From Sphingobacteriia bacterium (GTDB lineage Bacteria > Bacteroidota > Bacteroidia > Bacteroidales > 4484-276), in contig RZYY01000004.1 in assembly GCA_009930115.1 (NCBI GenBank), forward strand, positions 1 to 52,232: DNA of 52,232 nt, written 5' to 3'. Within the stretch, counting starts at the first letter, position 1; each line of letters begins with the position of its first letter. A program made the translations under genes and the position numbers. The notes beneath the pieces were generated by a model that had not been told where the DNA came from, did not search any database, and saw only the letters and a list, made by a program, of their open reading frames with translations. Of this stretch, positions 1 through 9,100 are shown piece by piece.

Positions 1-2
1 CA

Positions 3-872
3 ACCAGTCAGAAAATTTACAGATATGACTCCGGAATGATACTGCAGGATTCTGTGAATTTTTCAGGCGATTACGCTGGCTCAGCTGTTTGCTCAAATGA
101 AGGAAAATTTTTTATTGCAGGAAAACACAGCGGAGATTTGACTGCCTGCACTATTTCAGATTTTTCTGTCTGTTGGATTTATCCAATAGTTCCAAATCCT
201 TCACAACCTTATATTACTTGTTTGCAAATGATCGCCAACCAGGTTTATGCGGGTATGTGGGAAGGAAGTATCAAAAGATGGACACATTCAGGAATTGAGG
301 GAATAAGCACTCAGCTTACCTCCGAAACTTTTTCAACACTACTTTTTGCAACTGATAATTATCTGATTTCTTCCTCCCAGCAAAAAAGCAATTACCAGTT
401 GTATCAGATCGAAGTGTTTTATCAGGGTCTTGGATCTCTTGTAAATTCAGTACAATCAGATATTCTCCCTATTATTTTTTCTCAGCCTGCAACTGAAGAA
501 ATACTTATTCTTGGCAATAATCAGGCAGGTAAAGCCTGTTCGCGAATGTTTCAACCTACAACCGGCATGTTGAGTTATCCGTATCAGCCATTTGATCTTC
601 CGGCTGTACCAATTACTGCAGCTGCTGCTGTTAATCCTGAAACAATTCTTTTTGCGACACCTGAAATTGTTTATCTATATGAGTTTGAGAAATCCAATAT
701 TCCTCTTTTTCATCAGCAGGATGTCCGCCAGATTCGGTATGAGGAACTCAGCAGGACTATCTGGTGCAGTACCGGAATTAAAATTTTAGTCTTTGACCTC
801 AATGGGAATAAGCAAACAGAAATAAACACCAGCTTCCCGGCAATCAATTTTCACTTTTTATACAACAGATAA
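3..872 (+). CDS. C-terminal part of a beta-propeller-like protein (5' partial)
   Basis: The frame is open to the left edge with no stop, so the first ATG at 36 is probably internal and the gene starts outside the window. The visible 290 or so residues contain repeated short beta-strand units rich in G, Y, S and W, such as GKFFIAGKHSGDL and QVYAGMWEGSIKRW. These look like WD40 or similar propeller blades that compare displayed values. No catalytic motif, signal peptide or membrane segment is visible in this part. It is convergent with the adaptor gene that follows. The function is unknown. It could be a sensor or scaffold domain of a larger protein, but the N-terminal part would be needed to say. 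Confidence 0.6.
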   Translation, partial: TSQKIYRYDSGMILQDSVNFSGDYAGSAVCSNEGKFFIAGKHSGDLTACTISDFSVCWIYPIVPNPSQPYITCLQMIANQVYAGMWEGSIKRWTHSGIEGISTQLTSETFSTLLFATDNYLISSSQQKSNYQLYQIEVFYQGLGSLVNSVQSDILPIIFSQPATEEILILGNNQAGKACSRMFQPTTGMLSYPYQPFDLPAVPITAAAAVNPETILFATPEIVYLYEFEKSNIPLFHQQDVRQIRYEELSRTIWCSTGIKILVFDLNGNKQTEINTSFPAINFHFLYNR

Positions 873-912
873 GAACAACAAAAGACCTGCACTCACAACT
901 CTTTAGAAATTA

Positions 913-933
913 TTAACCTTTTTTTAAGGTTAA
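913..933. terminator. Candidate hairpin between convergent genes
   Basis: A perfect 8-bp inverted repeat, TTAACCTT (913-920) and AAGGTTAA (926-933), encloses a five-T loop. It lies between two convergent genes and overlaps the stop codon of the minus-strand adaptor. The stem is AT-rich and the T-tract is in the loop rather than after it, so termination is only a guess from position. Confidence 0.3.
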
Positions 934-2027
934 ACCTGACTTTCACTTATCTCCTTATCCTTAATTTTATCCTTTAGTGTAAGTCCTTCCTTTATTTCGA
1001 TGTTTATTCCGTCGGAGAGTCCGGTTTTGATAAAACGTTTTTCGAAAACCTGAGGTTGAGTTTCCACTTCCACAAATACAGAATCGTTTTCGAACCTGAG
1101 CAGACTTTCAGGAATAGTGATAACCGAATCGGCACGATCGAGAACGATATCAGCATTGGCAGAATATCCTGCACGAATAAAAACGTCGTTTTGCAACGAA
1201 ACAGCAGCTTTTATCTTGAACTGAATGGCCCCGTTTTCTTCAATTCCTTTTGGTGAAATATGTTCAAGAACAGCTCTAAAGTTTTTTTCTTCTATTGCTC
1301 CCACAGTAAGAATTAGTTCCATCCCTTCCCTGATTTTTCCCACCTCGGTTTCATCCACTTTCCCTTCGAAAATCATATCACCCATATCAGCTATATTGGC
1401 TATGGTAGTCCCGTCATTAAACGTATTTGATTCAATCACCGAATTTCCTACTTCCACAGGTACATCCAGCACCATGCCGTCAATGGTGGAACGTATGAGT
1501 GTATTGGTAGTCCCTTCAGTACTTTTTGTTTGCCCTTCCTTTATGAGCTGAAGGTTATCTTCAGCTGCTTCCATCTCTTGCCTGGCACGGTTTAAGGCAA
1601 CTTCGACAGGCTCAAATTCAACTATCGGAATAACCTGTTTTTCATACAGGTCTTTCATCCTGTCGTATTCGGTCTGAGCAGCCTGCAATGCAATTCTGGC
1701 CTGCTTAACCCTCGATTCTGCATTGCTCAGGTTCAGCATATTTGGAATGATTCGTACTCTGGCAATCAGGTCGCCTTTTTTAACATACATCCCGGGCTCG
1801 GTAAACAACTCATCAATAATCCCCGATACTTGTGGCTTTATGGCTATTTCTTTACGTGGCAGGACTGAACCGGTAGCTACGGTTTTTTTAATAATTGTTC
1901 CCATTACTGGCAAACTTGTCTGGTAAATTACAGTTTTGGCCTGCGATTTTTGATACAAAAAGAAAAATGTATAGCCAAAAATAGCCAGGATAGCAACACT
2001 AATCAGAATTTTGAAAAAGGTTTTCAT
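930..2027 (-). CDS. Periplasmic adaptor of an ABC efflux pump (MacA/HlyD family)
   Basis: A 365-residue membrane-fusion protein. It has one N-terminal membrane anchor (about residues 5-25) and no lipobox. Next comes a biotinyl-lipoyl-like half with the motif KPQVSGIIDELFTEPGMYVKKGDLI. A coiled-coil hairpin follows at about 95-165 (repeated Q/A/E-rich heptads, NAESRVKQARIALQAAQTEYDRM). The second lipoyl half and beta-barrel domain come after about residue 180. Such adaptors link an inner-membrane MacB-type transporter to an outer-membrane TolC channel. It is the last gene of a four-gene minus-strand operon after two permeases and an ATPase, only 28 bp from the previous gene. No TolC-like gene is in the window, so the outer-membrane partner is encoded elsewhere. 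The substrate is not predictable. Confidence 0.88.
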   Translation of the reverse strand: MKTFFKILISVAILAIFGYTFFFLYQKSQAKTVIYQTSLPVMGTIIKKTVATGSVLPRKEIAIKPQVSGIIDELFTEPGMYVKKGDLIARVRIIPNMLNLSNAESRVKQARIALQAAQTEYDRMKDLYEKQVIPIVEFEPVEVALNRARQEMEAAEDNLQLIKEGQTKSTEGTTNTLIRSTIDGMVLDVPVEVGNSVIESNTFNDGTTIANIADMGDMIFEGKVDETEVGKIREGMELILTVGAIEEKNFRAVLEHISPKGIEENGAIQFKIKAAVSLQNDVFIRAGYSANADIVLDRADSVITIPESLLRFENDSVFVEVETQPQVFEKRFIKTGLSDGINIEIKEGLTLKDKIKDKEISESQV

Positions 2028-2055
2028 GCTCGTATTGTTTGATTAATATGTTAGT

Positions 2056-3327
2056 TTAATTCTCATCACGCAGGGCATCAATAGGTTTTATGCTGACTGC
2101 ACGTTTTGCAGGTACAAGACCGGCAATGGCGCCACTGATAACAAGGATGATAAGTGCTTCAACAGCAACACCAAAATCAACCGAAGGATTTCTGAACATC
2201 CCAGTTGACAAACCTGGTTGTGAAATGAAATAATTCACTACCTCTATAATGGCTACACCAAACACAAGCCCAATGTAACCTGCGATGGCTGTAAGAAATA
2301 CTGATTCGGTGATTATTTGCGCTATCACAGTTGATGGTGAAGCTCCTATCGCCCGCTGAATGCCAATCTCCTGTGTTCGTTCTTTCAAAATAATCATCAT
2401 AATGTTACTCACCCCTACAATACCAGCCAAAAGGGTTCCAATGCCAACAATCCATATAAGTACCTCTATTCCGTTGAAAAGATTGGTCATTTTTTTAAAT
2501 TCTTCTTCCACATTTGATGATCCTATTGCCCGATCATCATCTGGTGAAACACTATGACGATTTTTTAACAATTCGATGGCTTTGTTCTCAATTAACGAAA
2601 CCGGAACGTCTTTTTTTGCTGTTATCGAATACCAGCCAACCACATCACCGTAATTGTATGTTTTTTGCAAAGTTGTAAATGGCATAAATATCTGCTGGTT
2701 TTCATTTTCTGCCTGCTGATCGCTTTTTTTGGATTTGCACAGACCGACAATTTTGAAATAGACACCGGAAATTCTCAGATGTTCACCTATTGGATTTTCT
2801 CCCTGATCAAACATTTCTTCATAAACTCTCCAGGCAATAACAATGTTTTTACGTTTTTCGGCAATATCCAGCTGATTGATAAACCGTCCCTGAACTATTT
2901 CAACAGGATCAATCAGGTTATACTCCGGGTAGTCTCCCTGAATTCTGAAATTGCCGGTTCGTTTACCGCGAACGACATTATTGTCGCCCGAGCGGTTAAA
3001 ACCCTGAATGCGTGGTGCAATGTATTCAATTTCGGGAATATTGTCGAGTAATGCCTGAGTGTCGGTGTTGTTGAAATTGAAAAATCTGCCGCGTGGAAAT
3101 CCCTTATAAGGCATCGTTGTCCGCTCGGTCCACATAAATACACTGTTAGTTGCCAGATCGCCCATCCCTGAATTGATGCCGTTTCTCAGACCTGTTCCCG
3201 ACCCAAGCATGATGATCAGCATAAAAATACCCCAAAAAACACCAAATCCGGTGAAAAAAGTCCGGAGTTTATTTTTTTTCAGTGTGCTAAAAATTTCATG
3301 CCAGCTGTCAGGATCAAATATTCTCAT
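2056..3327 (-). CDS. MacB-like ABC transporter permease
   Basis: A 423-residue FtsX/MacB-type permease. One transmembrane helix lies near residues 20-45 (FFTGFGVFWGIFMLIIMLGSG). A large periplasmic MacB_PCD domain fills about 50-285, and three C-terminal helices follow. The FtsX-type core motif around residues 290-345 reads VGIGTLLAGIVGVSNIMMIILKERTQEIGIQRAIGASP, a very typical sequence for this family. The C-terminus has the usual LVPAKRAVSIKPIDALRDE ending. It lies 19 bp after a paralogous permease, so the pair probably forms a heterodimer served by the ATPase at the head of the operon. These are mechanotransmitting exporters rather than channels for uptake. The substrate is unknown. Confidence 0.9.
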   Translation of the reverse strand: MRIFDPDSWHEIFSTLKKNKLRTFFTGFGVFWGIFMLIIMLGSGTGLRNGINSGMGDLATNSVFMWTERTTMPYKGFPRGRFFNFNNTDTQALLDNIPEIEYIAPRIQGFNRSGDNNVVRGKRTGNFRIQGDYPEYNLIDPVEIVQGRFINQLDIAEKRKNIVIAWRVYEEMFDQGENPIGEHLRISGVYFKIVGLCKSKKSDQQAENENQQIFMPFTTLQKTYNYGDVVGWYSITAKKDVPVSLIENKAIELLKNRHSVSPDDDRAIGSSNVEEEFKKMTNLFNGIEVLIWIVGIGTLLAGIVGVSNIMMIILKERTQEIGIQRAIGASPSTVIAQIITESVFLTAIAGYIGLVFGVAIIEVVNYFISQPGLSTGMFRNPSVDFGVAVEALIILVISGAIAGLVPAKRAVSIKPIDALRDEN

Positions 3328-3346
3328 GTGGTTCTGTATATCTTAA

Positions 3347-4579
3347 TCATTCGTCGCGTAGCGCTTCAACAGGTTTTATGGCTGCTGCCCTCCGGGCGGG
3401 AACAAAACCAGCCATAGCACCCGAAACTACCAATAAAATTGTTGCTCCGATAGCAATAGTAAAATCCACTTCGGGGTTGGCAAAAAAATCAGTAGGAGGC
3501 AATATTTTCGAAACAAGCTCAAGTAAACCTACTCCCAAAACCAGCCCGATATATCCGGCAAAAGCTGTAATCAGCACCGATTCCTGCAAAATCAGGCTAA
3601 TTATGGACCACGGTGTTGCCCCCAGTGATTTTCGGATACCTATCTCTTTAACACGGTCTTTCACCACAATCGTCATGATATTGCTTACACCAACAATGCC
3701 GGCAATGATGGTACCTATGCCGATAATCCAGATAAAAAAACGAATACCTGCAAATAAATCCATAAAACGCTGATAATTTTCGATCGAATTCCAAACGAAT
3801 AAAGCTCTGGAATCGGAGGGATCAAACTTGTATTTTTTACCCAGCAACTGTTTCGCTTTGGTTAATGCCTGTACACTTTCGTCAACACTCAGGTCTTTCA
3901 TTATCAGACTGATGTTTCTGATAGAGTTACCCATGTTAAAAACACGTTGAGCAGTGGTTACCGGGATATAAACCCTTGAGATATCCCTGTCACCCCCCGG
4001 GTCATCAAAGTGGCCAACAACCTGAAAAGGAACCCCGTTGATTTTAACAAATTCACCAATAGGATCATGGTCTTTGAATAAAGCATCCCTGACCACTTTG
4101 CCCAATACAACCACTTTCCTGAAATCAAGTATATCCTTTTCATTCAAAAACCGACTTTTCTCAGCCATACTGAGCATTTCAACAAAATAATAATCAGGAC
4201 TTACTGCAAAAATATCGAATGAGCCGTATTCATTTTTGTAAGTAATGGTTTGGTTACCAAAAACATAAGTTCGCGAAGCTGTTTTATCCACTTTGGGAAT
4301 TGGAGCGAGCATGGGCGGATCATCATTATCAAACTCAATATATCTTCCGGCTTTCATTCCCTGGTATGGCAGGCTGGTTATTCCCGAATTTATTGAGATA
4401 TAATTTACAGCATCACCCTCGAACTCTTTTTTTACCCCGTTTTCAAGGCCATAACCTGATCCGAGCAGAACAATCAGCATAAAGATTCCCCATGCAACAC
4501 TGAATCCGGTAAGAAATGTGCGAAGTTTATTTTTCCTGATAGTGCTCAGGATTTCCTGCCATTTATCCAGGTCTAACAT
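3347..4579 (-). CDS. MacB-like ABC transporter permease (paralogue)
   Basis: A 410-residue permease with the same architecture as the gene downstream: N-terminal helix at about 20-45, periplasmic domain, then three C-terminal helices with the motif IGTIIAGIVGVSNIMTIVVKDRVKEIGIRKSLGATP. It ends with GFVPARRAAAIKPVEALRDE, which matches the paralogue's ending closely, so the pair probably arose by tandem duplication. It starts 3 bp after the ATPase stop codon, which indicates translational coupling. Its periplasmic domain differs clearly from the paralogue's, as expected for an asymmetric heterodimer. The two permeases, ATPase and adaptor form one export machine. Confidence 0.9.
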   Translation of the reverse strand: MLDLDKWQEILSTIRKNKLRTFLTGFSVAWGIFMLIVLLGSGYGLENGVKKEFEGDAVNYISINSGITSLPYQGMKAGRYIEFDNDDPPMLAPIPKVDKTASRTYVFGNQTITYKNEYGSFDIFAVSPDYYFVEMLSMAEKSRFLNEKDILDFRKVVVLGKVVRDALFKDHDPIGEFVKINGVPFQVVGHFDDPGGDRDISRVYIPVTTAQRVFNMGNSIRNISLIMKDLSVDESVQALTKAKQLLGKKYKFDPSDSRALFVWNSIENYQRFMDLFAGIRFFIWIIGIGTIIAGIVGVSNIMTIVVKDRVKEIGIRKSLGATPWSIISLILQESVLITAFAGYIGLVLGVGLLELVSKILPPTDFFANPEVDFTIAIGATILLVVSGAMAGFVPARRAAAIKPVEALRDE

Positions 4580-4582
4580 GTG

Positions 4583-5299
4583 TTAAACAATTATTTGTTC
4601 AGTTGTTGAAAGTACCTTACCGTTTTTTACATTTGATTCAATCAATCCGTCTTTAAGCCGAATAATACGATCGGTGCGACGGGCAATATCATTTTCATGG
4701 GTCACAATGAGCATGGATATGCCGGTCTCATTGATTTCACGAAGCAAATCCATTACTTCCATTGAAGTTTGCGAATCAAGCGCACCAGTAGGTTCGTCAG
4801 CCAGTATTACTTTTGGTGATGCCACCAGAGCACGTGCAATCGCTATTCGCTGCTTTTGCCCACCTGAAAGCTCATTGGGCATGTGGTCAGCCCATTGTTT
4901 TAATCCCATTCGGTCGAGGTATTCCATAGCAATCAGGTTCCTCTTTTTTCTGCTTACTTTTTGATAATACAGCGGCAAAGCAACATTTTCCACGGCATTT
5001 TTAAATGAAATCAGGTTAAAAGACTGAAAAACAAACCCGATGAACTGGTTGCGCAAAAAAGCAGCTTTTGTTTCAGTCAATCCTTTTATTTCCATGCCAT
5101 TGAGAAAATATTTCCCTCTGTCATGATTATCAAGCAGCCCGATCACATTGAGAAGTGTGGACTTCCCTGAGCCTGAAGCCCCCATGATGGAAACCATTTC
5201 TCCTTTCTCAATCTCCAGATCAATTCCTTTGAGCACGTGCAGTTTGTTGTTGCCTGTGATGTATGATTTATGAATTTGCTCAAGTTTAATTATGCTCAT
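4583..5299 (-). CDS. ABC transporter ATP-binding protein (MacB/LolD type)
   Basis: The ATPase energises the two downstream permeases. With the ATG at 5299 the protein is 238 residues, the usual length for the LolD/MacB ATPase class. All catalytic motifs are present: Walker A GASGSGKST at 40-48, Q-loop Gln at 92, signature LSGGQ at 144-148 and Walker B VILADE at 164-169, followed by PTGALDS and a histidine switch (VTHEND). The frame is open to a TTG at 5320, but the extra seven residues are not family-like, so the internal ATG giving MSIIKLEQIHKSY is preferred. It is the first gene of the operon. No clear -7 box was found in the 200 bp upstream. Confidence 0.92.
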   Translation of the reverse strand: MSIIKLEQIHKSYITGNNKLHVLKGIDLEIEKGEMVSIMGASGSGKSTLLNVIGLLDNHDRGKYFLNGMEIKGLTETKAAFLRNQFIGFVFQSFNLISFKNAVENVALPLYYQKVSRKKRNLIAMEYLDRMGLKQWADHMPNELSGGQKQRIAIARALVASPKVILADEPTGALDSQTSMEVMDLLREINETGISMLIVTHENDIARRTDRIIRLKDGLIESNVKNGKVLSTTEQIIV

Positions 5300-5497
5300 T
5301 ATAATGGTATTTGGTAGCAATGAACAAAGGATGAAAAATAACCTTCACGCATACTCAGTTATTATGCCAGAACTTTTACATTATATTACAGCTATTTAGA
5401 CAAAAAGAAAAGAAACTGCTGTTCGTATTTGTACAGTGAATGTGCGCATGCGATCGTAAACAGAAGAAAGACACCATAGAATAAAAACAGAAACAAC

Positions 5498-6184
5498 ATG
5501 CCGGAGAATTTCATGCAACACGATTTGCAGCTAAGAATAACAAATGATGGCTCACACACACTTTTCGTACCATCACTCAGCGAGCATTATCATTCTGTTT
5601 ATGGCGCAATACAGGAATCCAGACATGTTTTTATTGAAACAGGCTTCAGGAAAATAAGCCAAAAATATCAAAATATCAACATTTTGGAAGTTGGATTTGG
5701 CACCGGATTAAATGCTTTACTTACTCTTTTGTCAAAAGAAGACAGTAAGATTCATTACGATGCTGTTGAGGCTTTCCCTTTAGATGAATTGATTACTGAA
5801 CAATTAAACTATTCCTCACAGATAGATTCGCAGAATGCTTACGAATATTTTACCAAACTGCATCAATCAGCATGGAATGAAGAAACTGAAATCGTTCCCG
5901 GTTTTTTTCTTAAAAAAATTTCCCGGCGAATCGAAACCATTGCGCTTCCTCAAAGTAATTTTCACCTTGTTTATTTCGATGCATTTGCACCCGACAAACA
6001 GCCTGATATCTGGCAAATTGACGTTTTCAAAATAATATTTGATTCCATGCGATCCGGAGGGATACTTACCACCTACACATCAAAGGGTCTGGTAAAAGAA
6101 ACCCTGAAATCAGCAGGATTCATCCTGGAACGACTGCCCGGACCTCCCGGCAAAAGACACATGCTTCGTGCAACAAAACCCTGA
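5498..6184 (+). CDS. mnmD: tRNA wobble-uridine methyltransferase MnmD
   Basis: A 228-residue SAM-dependent methyltransferase equivalent to the N-terminal methyltransferase domain of E. coli MnmC. It converts 5-aminomethyl-2-thiouridine to 5-methylaminomethyl-2-thiouridine at tRNA position 34. The glycine-rich SAM loop LEVGFGTGLNALL lies at about residues 61-73. The acidic motif FDAFAPDKQPDIW, which is diagnostic for the family, lies at about 164-176, and the C-terminus ends in the usual GPPGKRHMLRA. The FAD oxidase half of MnmC is absent. That is normal for the free-standing MnmD of Bacteroidota and plants. It is divergent from the ABC operon and convergent with the kinase gene 8 bp downstream. 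Confidence 0.9.
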   Translation: MPENFMQHDLQLRITNDGSHTLFVPSLSEHYHSVYGAIQESRHVFIETGFRKISQKYQNINILEVGFGTGLNALLTLLSKEDSKIHYDAVEAFPLDELITEQLNYSSQIDSQNAYEYFTKLHQSAWNEETEIVPGFFLKKISRRIETIALPQSNFHLVYFDAFAPDKQPDIWQIDVFKIIFDSMRSGGILTTYTSKGLVKETLKSAGFILERLPGPPGKRHMLRATKP

Positions 6185-6191
6185 AAATAAT

Positions 6192-7547
6192 TTAGAAAAG
6201 CAGGGTGAACACACTCCCCTCATCCGGTTTTGATTTAACTGAGATAGTCCCTTTGTGCAGGTGCATTATCTGACGTGAAAGACTAAGTCCTATGCCGCTT
6301 CCATGCTTTTTGGAAGTAAAAAAAGGCATGAAAATTTTGTCCATGATATCCGGTTTAATACCCGTGCCATTGTCCCTGACTTCGATTTTGATCCGGCCGT
6401 TGATTTCAGAAGCAATCAGAGAAATTTTCGGATGCTCGCTTGTTTGAACTGCATCCATTGCATTCAGCAATAAATTGATAATTACCTGATCGATAAGGTC
6501 AGGGTCAGCAGTTATCATTAAATTTTCTGGTTTTACAATGCATTCACATTCGATCTGGAACATTTCAGTTTTGGGGCGAATAAGCAATTCAGCATTGACA
6601 AAAAGATCTGCAACTTTGAAATATCTGAAATTTGGTTTGGGAATACGGGTAAGATTTCGATATATCTCCACAAAGTTAAGCAATCCCTGCGTGCGTTTTG
6701 AAATGGTACTGAGAGCGCTGTGAACAGTCTCTACCTGCTCATCGTCCAGACTGCCAAGCCTGTAACTGCCATCATTTTCTTCTGCTATAAGTATATCTTT
6801 GACTGTACCAGCCAGGGAAGAAATTGGTGTAATAGAATTCATGATTTCGTGGGTGAGTACACGAATGAGTTTCTGCCATGACTCTATTTCTTTTTCTTCC
6901 AGCTCATTGTGAATGTTTTGCAGTGAAATGAGAGTAAAATCCTGGCCGCGCATACGGAATTGTGTGGCATTCACAGCTATTTGCAAAATCTCATCATCAA
7001 TAAAAAGTTTAACCAGTGTTTTATCACCTGCTTTCAGATGATGCAGACGGGCAGGTAAATCAGCTTTCACTACTGCAAGATCATTAAGATGCCTGATATT
7101 TTTAATTTTAAAAAGTTTCAGCACAGCCTGGTTGTACTGGTCAATTATTCCATCATCTTTAAAAGCAATAATTCCAATACTTACATGCTGAATTACGGTA
7201 AAAAGATAGTTCAGATGTTCCTCCCGTTCTGAGCGGTATTTTCTGAATTCCTGAATAACTTCATTGAAAGCATTGTTCAATTCATCAAAACTCTTTCCAA
7301 GTCCGTGATCGGTAAATGAGCTTGAAAAGTCAGCATGTTTGATACTTTGTAAAAAGCCGGTAAGTTTACGGTTGGTGGTTTCGACAAAACTTACCAGGGC
7401 ATAAACCTGATAAACGATGATGAAGCCAAGAATCACAGCTGAAATGGAATACTCGGTATACCTTATTAAATAAGCGAAAAGAAATGAAGAGGCGACGATG
7501 AGAAGCACTCTTATCACCACATGTATGCGGAAATTCTTAAAGCCCAT
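6192..7547 (-). CDS. Membrane sensor histidine kinase (NtrB/PAS type)
   Basis: A 451-residue sensor kinase. Two adjacent membrane helices occupy about residues 8-52 with almost no periplasmic loop, so the input is probably intramembrane or cytoplasmic. A HAMP-like linker and a PAS-like region (about 105-200) follow. The phosphorylated histidine is His233 in VLTHEIMNSITPI. The ATPase domain has the N-box DQVIINLLLNAMDAV, the G1 box DNGTGIK, the F-box MPFFTSK and the G2 box GSGIGLSLS. Its start overlaps the end of the response-regulator gene by 11 bp, so the two are co-translated. Its partner is a sigma-54-type regulator. Targets probably include the divergently transcribed adaptor gene and perhaps the ABC operon. 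Confidence 0.9.
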   Translation of the reverse strand: MGFKNFRIHVVIRVLLIVASSFLFAYLIRYTEYSISAVILGFIIVYQVYALVSFVETTNRKLTGFLQSIKHADFSSSFTDHGLGKSFDELNNAFNEVIQEFRKYRSEREEHLNYLFTVIQHVSIGIIAFKDDGIIDQYNQAVLKLFKIKNIRHLNDLAVVKADLPARLHHLKAGDKTLVKLFIDDEILQIAVNATQFRMRGQDFTLISLQNIHNELEEKEIESWQKLIRVLTHEIMNSITPISSLAGTVKDILIAEENDGSYRLGSLDDEQVETVHSALSTISKRTQGLLNFVEIYRNLTRIPKPNFRYFKVADLFVNAELLIRPKTEMFQIECECIVKPENLMITADPDLIDQVIINLLLNAMDAVQTSEHPKISLIASEINGRIKIEVRDNGTGIKPDIMDKIFMPFFTSKKHGSGIGLSLSRQIMHLHKGTISVKSKPDEGSVFTLLF

Positions 7548-8910
7548 ATTTTTCTATTCTACGGTAGAGAGATGCGCGAGTCAATCCTAATTCTTTTGCA
7601 GCTTTACTAATGTTCCCGCCATGCTTGTCAATCACTTTACGAATCAGCATACGTTCAGTATCTTCGAGATTGTAAACAGCGGGCTCATTGTCAGTGGAAT
7701 CATCAAACTGGGTCAAAAAAAAATCGTGTGGTTCAAGAATATTGGATTCGCTCATGATGACTGCACGTTCGACAGCGTGTTGCAATTCCCTTATATTGCC
7801 CGGCCAGTGATGCTTTTCCAAACGTTTGTAGGTGGAAGTGTTTACCCGTTTGAGCGTAGTTTTGTATTTTTTGCAGTAAATTTCCAGAAAATATTCCACT
7901 AACAGCGGGATGTCTTCAGTGCGCTCGCGCAAGGGAGGAATTGTAATTTCAACAGTGTTGATCCGGTAAAGAAGGTCCTGCCTGAACTTGTTTTCTTTCA
8001 CCATTTGATAAAGCGGCATATTGGTAGCACAGATCAACCGCACATCAACAGGAATTTCTTTGTTTGTACCCAGTCTCACTACTTTGCGGCTTTGCAGCAC
8101 TGAAAGGAGTTTTGACTGAAGGTTGAAGGTCAGGTTCCCAATTTCATCCAAAAAAATAGTTCCTTTGTTGGCTGCTTCAAACCTGCCTGCTCTGTCTTCT
8201 CTGGCATCAGTAAAAGCTCCTTTTTTGAATCCAAACAGTTCGCTTTCGAAGAGTGTTTCGCTGATAGCTCCCAGATCAACACTGATAAAGACCTGATCAT
8301 GTCGTTTTGAAGCTCTGTGAATGGCTCTTGCAATCATTTCCTTACCGGTACCATTTTCACCAAGTATTAAAATATTGGCATCAGTTACGGCGACTTTTTT
8401 AACTGTAGCCATTACCTGTTGCATTGCTGCGGAGTTTCCAATAATGTTGCAATAGGCCTGATCCTGGTCAGCAATCATCATTTTTTGCCGGGAGCGCAAG
8501 TCCTGAAGTTCCTGGTTGGAGCTTCTCACTTTGAGGTTAGCCATAATTGTAGCCAGCAATTTTTTATTGTCCCATGGCTTTAGAATAAAATTGGTAGCTC
8601 CTTCTTTAATGCCCTGAACTGCAAGTTCAATGTCGCCATAACCCGTAATAAATATTACAACGGCTGCCGGATCAATTTCAAGAATCTTGTTAAGCCAGTA
8701 AAAACCTTCCTTTCCACTTGTGGCATCGCGTGTAAAATTCATATCGAGAAGGATTACATCGTAATTGTCAGCCCGAAGCAGTCCGGGCAGGTTTTCAGGA
8801 TTCTTTTCAGTATGAACAATCGAAACATGCTGTTTTAAAAAAAGCTTTGCTGCTAGCAGCACATCCTGATCGTCATCAACAATTAAAATCCGGGCATCAG
8901 CTTTGTCCAT
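7537..8910 (-). CDS. Sigma-54-dependent response regulator (NtrC family, GAFTDA variant)
   Basis: A 457-residue NtrC-type regulator. The receiver domain (about 5-125) has the acidic pocket DDD at 12-14, the phospho-acceptor Asp56 in VILLDMN and the conserved lysine in LKPWD. The AAA+ domain (about 155-380) has Walker A GENGTGKE at 184-191 and Walker B GTIFLDEIG. The C-terminus is a Fis-type helix-turn-helix, NISKAAKELGLTRASLYRR. The sigma-54 contact loop reads GAFTDA (231-236) where the classical motif is GAFTGA. I recall this variant from other Bacteroidota regulators, so it is probably functional. It is the first gene of a two-gene operon with the kinase and divergent from an adaptor gene that carries a candidate sigma-54 promoter. 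Confidence 0.92.
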   Translation of the reverse strand: MDKADARILIVDDDQDVLLAAKLFLKQHVSIVHTEKNPENLPGLLRADNYDVILLDMNFTRDATSGKEGFYWLNKILEIDPAAVVIFITGYGDIELAVQGIKEGATNFILKPWDNKKLLATIMANLKVRSSNQELQDLRSRQKMMIADQDQAYCNIIGNSAAMQQVMATVKKVAVTDANILILGENGTGKEMIARAIHRASKRHDQVFISVDLGAISETLFESELFGFKKGAFTDAREDRAGRFEAANKGTIFLDEIGNLTFNLQSKLLSVLQSRKVVRLGTNKEIPVDVRLICATNMPLYQMVKENKFRQDLLYRINTVEITIPPLRERTEDIPLLVEYFLEIYCKKYKTTLKRVNTSTYKRLEKHHWPGNIRELQHAVERAVIMSESNILEPHDFFLTQFDDSTDNEPAVYNLEDTERMLIRKVIDKHGGNISKAAKELGLTRASLYRRIEKYGL

Positions 8911-9024
8911 ATTCCATCAATGTTTTTATTAGCAAAGAATTTTCTGTGGATTCCCAAAATTTTTGCTAAAGTAATACAACTATGTTCAATTATGTACACG
9001 AAAAATGAACGTCAGCGAACAAAC

Positions 9025-9069
9025 TGAAATTGAATTCAGTTATTTACAATTGTTTACAATTGAATTTCA
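9025..9069. promoter_or_regulatory. Candidate activator-binding region upstream of a sigma-54 promoter
   Basis: Two overlapping symmetries are visible. TGAAATTGAA (9025-9034) and TTGAATTTCA (9060-9069) form a 9-of-10 inverted repeat. Between them TTTACAATTG occurs twice in perfect tandem (9043-9052 and 9053-9062), one helical turn apart. The block ends about 16 bp before a TGGCAC box and lies between the divergent regulator and adaptor genes. This is a plausible enhancer for the NtrC-type regulator or its autoregulation site, although it is closer to the promoter than classical enhancers. Confidence 0.4.
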
Positions 9070-9084
9070 ATGTCTTAGAATTAA

Positions 9085-9100
9085 TGGCACAGATTTGGAC
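9085..9100 (+). promoter_or_regulatory. Candidate sigma-54 promoter (-24/-12)
   Basis: A perfect -24 box TGGCAC (9085-9090) is followed after four bases by TTGGA, one mismatch from the TTGCA -12 box, with spacing one base shorter than ideal. It lies 28-43 bp before the adaptor start codon, a normal leader length, and next to a gene for a sigma-54 activator. The imperfect -12 box and spacing keep confidence moderate. Confidence 0.4.

Noticed and set aside
2665-3051. Plus-strand 128-codon frame inside the permease gene
   Set aside because: It is antisense to a clear MacB-type permease and has no family features.
5300-5497. Sigma-54 promoter for the ABC operon
   Set aside because: No GG-N10-GC pair with the right boxes was found on the minus strand in this gap.
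6178-6206. ACCCTG/CAGGGT hairpin between mnmD and the kinase gene
   Set aside because: The stem is only 6 bp with a 17-base loop and no T-tract, so it is not listed as a terminator.
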